A DNA stretch of 64,000 nucleotides from Amblyomma americanum (taxonomy: Eukaryota; Arthropoda; Arachnida; Ixodida; Ixodidae), in NCBI RefSeq assembly GCF_052857255.1, contig NC_135497.1, forward strand, positions 347,588,799-347,652,798, read 5' to 3'. Below the pieces are notes generated by a model. It saw only the letters and a program-made list of their open reading frames with translations. It made no database searches and was not told the DNA's origin. Below, piece by piece: positions 22,553-32,580 of the stretch (position 1 is its first letter; each line of letters begins with the position of its first letter). The translations under genes and the position numbers were made by a program.

Positions 22553-22990
22553 ATGTGGTCACGAGGGGCACGCCGCAAGGAGCAGTTCCTTCCCCTCCGG
22601 TCTTTAACGTTGTTCACGTGCAATTAGTGGATCAATTTGAAGGGTTAGGAGGCCCTCTGAACGCAATGTAAGCAGCCGATACCACAATTCGGACAAGCAG
22701 GGGTAATTTAGGAAAAATTTACGAGGTGCTCAAGAAGCATCCACCATTACTCAAAATTATGCGGAGGAGTACAGCTTTGTCTGCTCTCCAGAAAAATCAG
22801 ATTTTCTTATATTAAGAAGAGAGGGGACGTTACACCAGTACAAATCTAAGTACATGGTGCTCTTCTTCCACAGTTGGAGGTGGGGAAATTCTAGGATTAC
22901 AACTCAGCTGCAAGGGAGGGAAAGCAGCAACGATTAGGGTCCGCACACATGCGAAAAAAATATTTCAAGTCATCTTTCGCAGAACTGCTT
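22553..22990 (+). pseudogene. LINE reverse transcriptase scrap (second I-like family)
   Basis: Immediately after the 3' end of the preceding LINE, the plus strand reads VTRGTPQGAVPSPPVFNVVH (RT block B'), then a degraded palm region (TTIRTSRGNLGKIYEVL). Further on come remnants resembling KSEFLLIRKKG and LHQYKSKYMV. It contains stops and frame changes and has neither start nor end. Confidence 0.65.
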
Positions 22991-23521
22991 AATTACGAAA
23001 AGAGAAGTAATGGAAAAAGATTGTCATCTCAAGCCTAGTAGCACTGTTTTTTAATGAGTAAAACGGAGCATGTGGCTCCATACTTTTGATTGAGAAAGTG
23101 AGGTTTAAATAACTCTGTTGTTTGAATGCACTGAGCGGTGACACGTGCGAAACAAGAGGAAGATTAGACCTAAAGCAGCTACCAACTGATATTTTATTTG
23201 AAAAAAATAACACTATGCAAAATGAGGGCCATCACTGAGCATCCCTGTCACATTTTTTCAACGGCTCGAGCTGTGTCCCAACCAACGCCATCTCAGTCGT
23301 CTATAGCACTATTCAAGGCGTGCTGAGAGAACCTTCGCGTGTTCGAGCGATAAAAAAAGCTCCTAAGATCTCCCTGCCGACCCTGCCTTTGTTCCTCTCC
23401 AGTAATCAAGGTTTTCTTCAAATTTGGTTTTGTTTTTAAGGTTCACAACTTTTGGAATGATCTGCAGGCACACAATGCGCGCTGATGTTTCCGAAGTATC
23501 ATAATCGGTCCTGCAATTTAA
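22991..23521. other. No supported gene
   Basis: AT-rich. The bases just before 23522 may belong to the broken Penelope copy seen on the other side of the Harbinger insertion, but I cannot align them. Positions 23519-23521 (taa) are the target duplication of that insertion. Confidence 0.35.
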
Positions 23522-24317
23522 TACCCCTGTCACACGGGCACTTTCGATCCTCATTGAACTCGATCTACATCGAGATATTCGAGCACGCTCAAAACATCCG
23601 ATGCTACACGGGCATTTTCATTGCTCATTGAGAAGTTTCCCTCATGTGTGTTAGGTGGCGCCAAATGTTCCACCGACAGTCATAACATGGCGATGTCCGG
23701 CAACACTGTGCAGTCGGGGGCAGCGGCCGCCAAATCCGTAGCCAAATCGGTGCATCTGCGTATCTGCGTCAGGTTTCTAAACTTGTGGCGCTCCTCTGCT
23801 GCTGTGCGACGGAACCCGAGGGTCCGCAACGCCTCTGCGATTTCTGCATAGACTGTGGCGTTTCTGTTCTGGAGCCGCAAATCATTTAGGCGGTCCTTCC
23901 AGCGGTCCATGAGAGCGACTGTCTCGCGTTCGCGCCACAGTTTCCGCGCCGACGAGTAGGAGGACGCCATCTTTGTTTACACTGACGGCGAAGCTTGGAG
24001 CGTGATGTAGAGATTATTTTCAAATGTTTGCATATTAGCAGGCATAGTACCTGAAAATGTTCTGTCTTACATTTTAATCAATTACAACAACAATTGTGGT
24101 TTTGTTTTGTTAACTTTGTTTATTTTTATATCTTCACGAGAGCGAGAGTGTTTTCGATTGTGCTTGGAATCTCAAGCAACCTTGAGGAATCGGCATCGAG
24201 TCCAGCAGGATCGAGCTCGATTGTGCTTGGAAGTGGCCGTGTGACAACCGTCGATCTGCATTGAGTTCGATGAGCATTGACTCCATGTGCATCGAAAGTG
24301 CCCGTGTGACAGGGGTA
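23522..24317. mobile_element. Short PIF/Harbinger-like transposon with TAA target duplication
   Basis: Both ends read tacccctgtcacacgggcac inward, and the terminal inverted repeat extends about 27 bp to ctttcgat. It is flanked by TAA at 23519-23521 and 24318-24320. Three-base TWA target sites are the hallmark of PIF/Harbinger. Sub-terminal copies of acacgggca and of the tcgat/cattga motifs occur inside each end. The 796 bp contain only the Myb/SANT-like ORF and no transposase, so it depends on another copy for movement. Confidence 0.85.
23680..23970 (-). CDS. Myb/SANT (MADF)-like DNA-binding protein of a Harbinger element
   Basis: The complete 96-codon frame starts at the ATG at 23970 and stops at 23680-23682. 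The domain shows the family spacing: KLWRERETVALMDRW (helix 1 with W-ET-L..W), then LRLQNRNATVYAEIAEALRTLGF (helix 2), then RRTAAEERHKFRNLTQIRR (recognition helix). Autonomous Harbinger elements encode a DDE nuclease and a separate Myb-like protein that helps the nuclease bind the ends. Only the second is kept here. The frame has no lesion despite the missing nuclease. A longer spliced product is possible. No host function is implied. Confidence 0.75.
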   Translation of the reverse strand: MASSYSSARKLWRERETVALMDRWKDRLNDLRLQNRNATVYAEIAEALRTLGFRRTAAEERHKFRNLTQIRRCTDLATDLAAAAPDCTVLPDIAML

Positions 24318-24320
24318 TAA

Positions 24321-24410
24321 TATTCAGGCGACCAGTTTGACCTAGATAACTGGCGCCGCAAGACAAAGGAATGCAACAGATAACCTTCCTTTGCAACGCA
24401 CTAATAGTTC
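24321..24410 (-). pseudogene. Penelope-like GIY-YIG endonuclease scrap
   Basis: Directly right of the Harbinger end, the minus strand reads KVICCIPLSCGASYLGQTGRLN. This resembles the Penelope endonuclease core IPLSCG..YIGQTGR, with L for I in the YIG motif. About 30 codons are recognisable, so this is a relic. The Harbinger element appears to have landed in it. Confidence 0.5.
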
Positions 24411-24649
24411 TTTATGCTATCGGCCACAAGAACGGCGACTGCCATGCGTTTCGACTCACCGTCCAACACATCTGACACATAACGAAGTAATGGGACTATC
24501 TTATAAAAGGTCTACTGAACGGCTCCTAGTTAGGGGGTGCATAATACATAAACCGAACTCGTAAATGCTCGGTTAACGAGTAACAATGGTAGATTAAGGG
24601 GGCTACAACGAGCCTTAGGGTGTTAGAGAACTCAAGAATCGAACAACTC
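24411..24649. other. No recognisable feature
   Basis: Spacer; perhaps more decayed Penelope sequence, not demonstrable. Confidence 0.3.
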
Positions 24650-25150
24650 TACCACACCGGAGCAGTCAAACTATTCCAAAAGAGTGGAGATCGTTGTTTC
24701 TGATTGCTCCTCTCTATAGATTTATGCATTCGGAGCATCACTAAGCAAGCAGGACTGCAAGAGCCAAGGAAATGCATCGGAGATACAATAAATAAGAAAG
24801 GACCGTCTTTGTAGATCCCGCGGGTCACATTACAAAGCATTTAAGAGATGTCGGTAATCCACCAGGGACACGTAGTCAATACATTATTTGTCACGCCAAG
24901 AGAAAGTGCAGAATTAGAAGAGGAAGCGATTGCACTGGCGGCCACACATCGTACATCAGAATACACCATCGAAAATTTGCAGTCTACAGAAAATATATTT
25001 GCGGCAGATTTGCACCGCTGGCCTGCACAATCCTGCAACAATCCAGAGCTTGCGAATCCAACAAACAGCTGATTTTGATAACAGGCAACCATGAAGTAGA
25101 GGAAAACGAGCTTGCACATGCCGATGCATTTCTCCCTGACATCCCTCCTC
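24650..25150 (+). pseudogene. Decayed LINE RNase H region
   Basis: The plus-strand frame 24848-25072 reads GHVVNTLFVTPRESAELEEEAIALAATH, which resembles the RNase H stretch around the catalytic Glu (xAEEAAIALA). Further on, NHEVEENELAHADA stands where the GHxGxxGNExAHxxA signature belongs. Stops and frame changes are frequent. It is an old I-like or Jockey-like LINE relic. Confidence 0.55.
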
Positions 25151-25734
25151 CTCCCTCCCTGTCCAGGTGACTTATTTCAGCCGTTGATAAGCGATGCCAA
25201 AATACCACAACACCACCGTCTGACGATGGAAACCTAAAAAAGCCAAAGAATGTCTTATCAGACAAGAACAAACTGTCATTGAAAAATCCAGCTAAACTTC
25301 CACAATATAGTTTAAGAAGCTTTGAACTCATAGTGTAAATCATGTGGCTAATACGCGGACCTATACCATATGGTGTGAGCCTGTTTGGCTAATAATTCTG
25401 TAGATTTAAGAGCTCAGCCAACGTAAGAAGGATGGGAGCTAGCCCTCCTGTATCACTCGGACCTCGAGGACGAACAAGAACACGGAAGACCGCCTTTGGC
25501 AGGAAATTCTGTACTGCGGATCCAACCACCTTCCCATAATTCCGGCTCCGCTTTTTTTCTAATTAAACGTTTTTATCATCAACGTCGAGCGATGTTCATT
25601 AGAACACATCTGCATCTGTACGAGTGTCAACAAAAGACTGCAGCGCCTACATAGCAAAGACAAAGCAAACTATGATTTCACACACTCTACGAAATCGTGG
25701 CACATGAAAATGGAAGCTTGGGCCGTCCTCAAAA
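25151..25734. other. No recognisable feature
   Basis: Nothing supported. Confidence 0.3.
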
Positions 25735-25775
25735 GTTATTTATTTATTTATACATTATTTATTTTTTACTTATAT

Positions 25776-25832
<57 letters not shown>

Positions 25833-25834
25833 TT
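25735..25834. repeat. (TTTA)n simple repeat, tail of the adjacent LINE
   Basis: About 100 bases of tttattta repetition with a few interruptions. It lies exactly at the 3' side of the minus-strand CR1/L2-type LINE, so it is that element's tandem 3' tail, possibly expanded. Confidence 0.9.
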
Positions 25835-27035
25835 AGTACCTCAAAGGCCCAATTGAGGGGTGTTACATGAGGGGGTGGAATTTCAGCACTACATTTCTTC
25901 TATGGACGTTCTGAATGACGATGAGTCGATCTGATCAACGATGGCATTTGGCAGGTCATTCCAGTCCCTTGCTGTATGAACGAAAAATGATGACAGATGC
26001 GCAGAAGTGCGGGCAGGGGGAAGGTAGACTGCCTTCCCGTGGTTTGTGCGATTAAAGATGCAATGTGCGGGACTAATAATAGAGATGAGATGTGGATGAT
26101 GATAGAATTTATGAAACAGACACAGTCCGGAAATTTTTCGGCGGTTCGCTAAAGCTGTGAGATGAGCATTGCGTTTTATTTCAGTTACACTTACATGATA
26201 AGAATTGGCTGAGAAAAAGAATCAAGCTGAGCTATTTTGTACAGATTCCAGAGTAGTGGAAAGATTATTTTGATGAGGGTCCCAGATTGCCCATGCATAT
26301 TCTAATTTGGGACGGATAAGTGCTAAGTAAGCACGGGATTTCACTGATGGGGGTGCTAGTCGCAGGGTTCGCCGATAGTAATTAAGGACGCGATTCGCCT
26401 CGTTAGTAATCTGATATACATGAAAAGACCAATTTAGATCAGGTGAAAAATGGGTGCCTAAATACTTGTAAGTTAATACTGAAGCGATTTCGGCATTCCC
26501 GATTAGATATCTTGAAGATGGTTGTAAATGGCGTCGGTGGAATGATAACAGAGATGTTTTTTCACATTTAAGGACATTAGCCATGTATTACACCAGATTA
26601 GTACGTGCTGAATGTCAGACTGAAGAAGAAAAATGTCATCGCTGTAAGTAATAGGCCGGTAGATAACGTAATCATCAGCGAATATGCGAATGTTCGAACA
26701 TATGTTAGCAGGCAAATCATTAATATATATGAGAAAATGAGGGGGCCGAAGACGGTGCCCTGAGGTACCCCAGATTTAACAGAGGACTAAAAAGATGAAT
26801 ATTTATTAACAGAAACAAACTGTGGCCGATTTGTGAGGAAGCTCCATATACAATTAAAAACTTGTTCGTTAAGATTGAGATCTCAAAGTTTTAGAAATAG
26901 TCGCTTGTGAGGAACTTTGTCAAAAGCTTTTTAAAAATCGAGGAAGAGGGCGTCAACAGGAATGTTAAGGTCAGTGCTAGAGCTAAGATCGTTAATAAAG
27001 AGGCCTAATTGTGTTGTACGATTTTATTGCTAAAT
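25835..27035 (-). pseudogene. 5'-truncated CR1/L2-type LINE, RT C-terminal half
   Basis: On the minus strand the RT blocks run as follows: RTTQLGLFIN (about 27000-27020), ALFLDF and KAFDKVPHKRLFLKL (26880-26950), SGVPQGTVFGPLIFS (26735-26780), IRIFADDYVIYRPI (about 26650-26690), and YKYLGTHFSPDLNW...LIRPKLEYAWAIWDP (26270-26480). The catalytic FADD is intact. A stop replaces the first residue of FSKAF, and frames shift near 26580. The endonuclease is missing. The order FADD, then YLG, then KLEYA is typical of CR1/L2 and related LINEs without RNase H. Confidence 0.85.
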
Positions 27036-30000
27036 CTGTGCTCCGCAGAGCTCACCATGGAAGTGGCCGTGGCCAGCAAAAGATTCCAGGAGACCTAGGA
27101 GCGGTCACTCCAAACGACTTCGGTAGAAATATGGCAAGGTGTTTTAAATATGGTGTGTTGGGATTCCTTATTTCTGTAATAATGAAGAATCCCAGAAAAA
27201 GACTTGAGTTTCAGCGGAACAGATATATATGACATTTAGCGCGTTCTGTAGAAATCAGTCTCCAGTTCTGAAATTATTAATTTCCAGAGTTGACGTTATT
27301 AAAAACCACAGGTCTCTAAAGTGGGTGACAATTTTGCGTCTTACTGAGAGTTCAACTGGCGCTATGTGTGAAAAATAGTGGAAGTGTTTAAACACCAAGC
27401 TTGCTCTGACATGGTTGGGATCCATAATCTCAGATACTCGCCGTGGGCAAAGGCGGAATCAGTTATGAAAAATCAGTACAGGTCTGGCTTTGTTCTTTAA
27501 AATGACTGCTCGAAGGAAAGGTCCGCGCTTATGCGCGAGAAACTAATCAAGTTGATTATAGCCATGCAAAAGATGATGTGGGTTTCGTTTTCGTGAATCC
27601 TATTGATGCATTAATGCAGTGCGTCGATATCTTACAAGAGAATGCGGAACGTTTCCTATCCAGAGTCTTGGTTGAACTTCGTGTTCTTGCCCGTACGCTG
27701 GTTATCGTTTTTGTTTGCCGCATCAGTTCGTTGCTTTTTCTGCTTCTCCAAATGTTCTCTCAAAGTGGTTGTTTTTAATGCAGAATCCTCTTGTTTTTGT
27801 TGCCCCTTTTTATGCTTTCCGCCCTTCGTGGGCGTGCATAATTGAGAAAACTGGGATTCAAAAATTCTCATGTCATTCATTCAAACGCGTGGCATGAAGA
27901 TTAATACGAAATTAGTAAGGAGCTTTCGGAGATAAAAAGGGGTATAGCCAAGCTTCACGGCTCTTGCGCAGAAAAGTTCCTTGACAAATCATAGTTTGCT
28001 TGGTACAACAGCCGGCCATGGCCACACCAGTATTTATTTTCAACCTTTTCTAGCTGATAAAAGCTCAGCTTTTAAATAATAGCTGGACTTTGTCTTTGAA
28101 GAGTGGTAAGCTGTCGATTCAGGCAGGCTACAATTTTGCCTAAGTGCCCCTTTAAAAAATGAATTCAAGTAGTTCTACTCTTCCAATGAAATCGGAGAAA
28201 TAAACGACGGAGATGAAACTTTAATGGTCAAACGAAGCCACAAGATAAACGAACACGAGAAAGGAGGACAGGAGAAACCATGTGCGAGCTAGCCCCGCAA
28301 CATTTCCTAATCGAGTACGAAACGATAAAAAGGGAAGAGTCAACACATTTCGTAGATTGCATGCGCGGTCACGAAAAAGCAGAGCCAAGCTGGCTTTTGC
28401 CGCGCGAGGAAAGCGAAGAGGAGGACTAACCAATGCGTGGGCGCAGGAGCGATTGCATTTTGCGGTAATGGAAATTCTTGAGGAGGAAGCCAGGGAATGC
28501 AACTTTGCATTTAGAGAAATTTCAGCACAGGTGAAGTTGATTTGTACTAGCACCGTAGAAACTGACGAAGACCTAGGGTCTCTCTTTGTGCTCATTCTAG
28601 ACTGAACTCTGTCCTCAATTTTTTCTGCACTCTTGCGCAGTGATAGTGCACGTATCGTTTTTGCCAAATGTAACCAAGCAACATAGCTTGTTTCTTTGCC
28701 GTGCAGTGCGGCATTTAAGGAGCACCTTCTTCTCTAAATATTTATCAAGACACGAGTATCATTATCCTCACCGTTCAGGAGTTTTTGTTCTTTGGGGGCT
28801 GCAATAGAGCCTCCGCTATGTGGCTCAGAAGCAATCGCCGTTTCCTAGTTAGTTTTAACGCGACACAATTAATACTCCCGTACTACGGAAAATCTGGCAT
28901 CGCGGCATTGTTTCGAGCGAGGGAGCATGCGGCACACCTTCCATCTAGATCACGTGGCCTTGTCGCAACATCACAACCTCCACGTCTCCACGTTGATGAG
29001 CATGGCAACCTGTCCACTGCATTCTAAATAAACTGCCTACTGTGGCAGGTGGACGCTAAACAATGGTCTTGACGGCTTGCTCGGCGAGGGCTTGCTCGAT
29101 GGCTCTGTTTGAAATAGCCAACCTTCGGGGCAGTGGAGCATCGCTTAACCACTTCACGACTGTGCAAGCAGTGGTATGACGATTCTGCTCGAACTAAAAT
29201 TGCAAAGGAGAGAGAGATCGATTGATTCCGCATACATATGGGCATGAAGGGAGAATCTAGGCGACAGGGAAGAAGTACTTGCGAGCGAGGGATATGTAAT
29301 GCTATGGTATTGTATTGTTAAGTGTAGGTTAAGCTTTATGTTATGGCGAAGGAAGTATCCGTGTCTACGAAGTGATACAGAAAGATTGTGCCAGGCCGTG
29401 ATGGGCACTATTAACGCAATTTCGGTAATACGATCGGACGTTCACATATTCTGTGACGCTTCTTTCGAACCTGTTATAATGACAAGGATGGACAGCGCGG
29501 AAGATAATTGAGATGCATGGATGTAACTTCGTCATAAACCGGGAAGCAGCAGTTTGTCATTTTCAGCGTGCATACTGAATTTAATGTGTTTCTGAGGCAC
29601 GCATTAGGGTCTTTTACCTTTAACACCGCACTTGAGGGTGTAATTGATTAATGTAAATTGCATTGCGGTGACCCTCACAGGGGAGTGGTGCCAATGCTAA
29701 CACTATCGTAGAGAAAGATTACGATGGCCATGAGCTCCTATTATCCACGAGGGGAGCGAGTGAGCTCTTTCGGTCTCCTCCGAAACTTCCGCGAAAAAAA
29801 GACCAAAGTAGGAAAAGTAGGGCGTAGTGAACATATAAAAACACAGCTACGCTGCCTGTTTAGCTTACAATACATCGCTTTTTTGATTATAATGAAGGAG
29901 TACAGGACTCAGACTTAGGCCTCACAGCGACTGTTACGAGTGCCGCGCTGGTGACTAGAGTACACAATAATGAAATCACAATACGTAGTGTTGACCAGCA

Positions 30001-30109
30001 TTAAGCGCACTGAGCTCAGATGACCAATTAAAATAGTGGTTATGTAGCTTCGAACAGCATGTTTAAGAGCCTATATCCGGACCCTGAGAGAAGTTTTCAA
30101 ACCTTGAAG
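27036..30109. other. About 3 kb without a supported gene
   Basis: Open frames here (for example 28221-28667 minus and 28282-28605 plus) overlap on opposite strands and carry no recognisable motif. No repeat ends or RNA genes were seen. It may hold decayed repeats or host intergenic DNA. Confidence 0.4.
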
Positions 30110-30412
30110 CGTTCTCCCCAGGAGTGGGCGTGGGGACAGCGTCGTCATGCGGCTGCTTCACGGAATGCGTTTCTTCAAGCAGATAACGGCATCAGCGCGG
30201 GACCTATGGCACCGGCTGATGCCATTCCGGCTACGCCTTTGACTGTCGACGTTCAATATGGCAGGGTGGAAATTGGAGAACTCTGGCAACCCTGCTACAC
30301 TATGGCTCCTTCGTACTAGTCCTGCGCATCGCACACGACATCACCTTTCCATCTGGATAATAACGGGCTGCAGTGGCCTGCGCCTTTCAGTGGGCGTGGG
30401 GACAGCGTCGTC

Positions 30413-30700
30413 ATGCGGCTGCTCCACGGAATGCGTTTCTTCATGCTGGTTGGTAATAAGGAATCCATGTTTGCTAAGAAATCGAGCAATATGTGCCTGC
30501 TCCTGTTCCCACGCCCGAGAGTGCTGCTGATTTTGCTCGCCCAGTGCTTTGATGTTTCTCGTCAACTACTTTTGGTGTCGGGGGATGTTGAGCTTAACCC
30601 TGGCCCTGGGGCGGGCTTCGGAGCTGCCACGCGGTCCAAAGACAGCGCTGTTGATATTTCTCTGCAGAAACAGCTTAACAAGATGTTGACTCTGTTATGA
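30413..30700 (+). CDS. ORF1 leader with 2A-like ribosome-skipping motif
   Basis: The 95-codon frame has the 2A consensus LLLVSGDVELNPGP; GDVELNPGP is encoded at 30581-30607. In known 2A peptides (picornaviruses, trypanosome and sea-urchin LINEs) the ribosome skips the bond between the last G and P, so the leader and the ORF1 protein are released as two chains. The leader has a hydrophobic stretch (CLLLFPRPRVLLILLAQC) before the motif. N-terminal 2As of some LINEs have been proposed to act as signal-peptide-like leaders. After the motif the frame runs 30 codons and is lost before the coiled-coil part at 30767. Confidence 0.8.
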   Translation: MRLLHGMRFFMLVGNKESMFAKKSSNMCLLLFPRPRVLLILLAQCFDVSRQLLLVSGDVELNPGPGAGFGAATRSKDSAVDISLQKQLNKMLTLL

Positions 30701-30766
30701 GGCGTTAATTCAGGGACCGCTAAAATGTAGTTAGAGTAATCACACTTAATAGCCTCTATAAGTGAA

Positions 30767-31371
30767 ATGAAACTAAATCAGGAATCTATGATTAGAAACA
30801 TTGCCAATATTGACGCGAGCCTGTCGGCAGTCGAATCTAAATCATCCGCCAGCGATGCGGCGCATGGGGAATTGCGGATTTTGCGTGAGCTAACCGATCA
30901 GCTTGTCAATGAAAATAACAAGTTGCGTCTTGGACATGCTGAGCTGGAAGACCGGCAGCGCAGGGACAATTTTCTGTTCTTCGGCGTTCCCGACAGTTTG
31001 TCCAAAACGTGGGATGAAACGGAAGAAAAATTATTGAACCTTGTTTCAGGCTGCTTTGATCCTGTTCTTACGAATGACATGTTTGAACGAACACACAGGA
31101 TTGATGTGTTCTCAGATGAAAAGTGTCGTCCAATTGTTCTGAATTTCCGGTCTTCAAAACAAAACAACAAATCCTAGTGCAGCCTTCCAAACTTATAAAT
31201 AAAAAGGTCACTGTAAGTAAAGATTATTATTTGCAGACACGTGTCGCTAGAAAGATACTTGTCCAGTTCGCGAAGGATGCTGACTTTAAGTGTAAGCTGA
31301 GGTGTAACAAACTGTATTGTAACAACAAATGCTACGCCTTTGACCCTATTTGCGATGGAATTTCGAGCTAG
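30767..31371 (+). pseudogene. LINE ORF1 protein: coiled coil, RRM-like and C-terminal domain
   Basis: Frame 30767-31177 gives a heptad-rich helix (LRELTDQLVNENNKLRLGHAELEDRQRRDN). An RRM-like region follows (FLFFGVPDSLSKTWDETEEKLLNL... and FERTHRIDVFSDEKCRPIVLNF). After a frameshift near 31170, frame 31123-31371 continues with LVQPSKLINKKVTVSKDYYLQTRVARKILVQFAKDADFKCKLRCNKLYC-type sequence (given in pieces), matching the basic C-terminal domain of L1-ORF1p-like (transposase_22) proteins. These trimeric proteins bind RNA and act as chaperones. One frameshift away from intact. Confidence 0.75.
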
Positions 31372-31487
31372 CTGGCCCACCGGGATCATTAGTGGCCCCT
31401 TATCGCACTGCTCCTGCTTCTGGCTCACTGCACGCTTCGCCATAGAGATACGGGAGGGGCAGTGGACAGGCGACTGGAGATAAGACA

Positions 31488-32408
31488 GTGCTTTCAATTC
31501 TTTTCACAAACCTCAGAAACATTATACCAAAGCGGGAAGATCTAAACTCTCTCATCGACTCATGTGATGCCGCTGTTGTATTGCTAACCAAAACGTGGAT
31601 CTCTGCAAAGATAGAGAGCAAGGAACTGTTCGATTGCAAGAAGCGCTACAATGTTTATCGTTCTTATAGAGGTCACAGAAGTGGAGGAGGTGTTTTAATA
31701 GCCATCGCCGATAATATTTTGTCTTCAGCCATTAGTCTTTCTAACACCTTAGAGTTGGTTTGGGTTGAACTTCGTGTTCATTTCAGGAAACTGATTCTGG
31801 GCACATGCTACCGTTCCCCGTCTTCGTGTGCAACTTTCGTTGAAGATTTGCATGATGCTCTTCACATGATCTCAGTACGTTATCCGGGTGCGGCAATCCT
31901 TCTTGCTGGTGACTTCAATTATTCCAGCATCGTGTGGGCTAATACATCGCCGTATCCTTGCCCCTTTTCTACCGAATGCAATAACTTTTTGGGAACCTGT
32001 TTGAGTTTCAACCTTTCGCAGCTAGTTACTAAGTCAACTCGAGTCACGCCATCATCTTCCAATGTACTAGACCTTCTGTTAACCAGCGCGCCGGATCTTA
32101 TCCCTTCAACCTCGCACTTACCTGCTCTTAGTGATCACTTCTTGGTTCATTTTGATGTTAAAATCAAAACTCCTAATCGCCGGAGTACCTTCAAGTCTAT
32201 TAGAGATTACAAATGGGCGGACTATGATGCCATTATTCGTGAATTAGCGCTTTTCTTAAAAAGTCTTTTATCAGAATTTTCACAGCGTTCTGTCCACACT
32301 AGCTGGGAATTGTTTAGGGACACTGTTGAACGTCTCACTAATACATTTGTGCCACTAAGACTTTTGCGGTGTAATAGCCAATCACCGCGGTTTATTAACA
32401 CTTTATAA
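31488..32408 (+). pseudogene. LINE ORF2 endonuclease domain with altered catalytic Glu
   Basis: The 306-codon frame shows the APE-type endonuclease order: LFTNLRNIIPKRED (start), VVLLTKTWIS, GGGVLIAI, CYRSPSS, LLAGDFNYSSIVW, NVLDLLLTS and LPALSDHFLVHF. The SDH and GDFN motifs are kept. In the LTETW motif the metal-binding Glu is replaced by Lys (codon aaa, 31590-31592), which should abolish nicking. The frame ends at a TAA at 32406-32408, short of the RT. Confidence 0.85.
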
Positions 32409-32580
32409 TGGCTATCCAATTAGAAAAAGCGTTTGTTTGGCTCGGCCAAATCATCGAATTCGCAACAACGATTGACGGTAACCTTGCTGCGGCCGCTGAG
32501 TAGAAATTAGCTCTGAAAAATGCAAAAGATCCTTCTTTAACAGTACTTTGACTGCTCTGCATAGACAGTTTTGAAACACT

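Noticed and set aside
25735..25834. Replication origin or matrix attachment site from the AT-rich run
   Set aside because: It is simply the tandem tail of the adjacent CR1/L2-type LINE.
28221..28667. 148-codon minus-strand frame
   Set aside because: No motif, no splice or promoter context, and an overlapping plus-strand frame of 107 codons; looks like chance.
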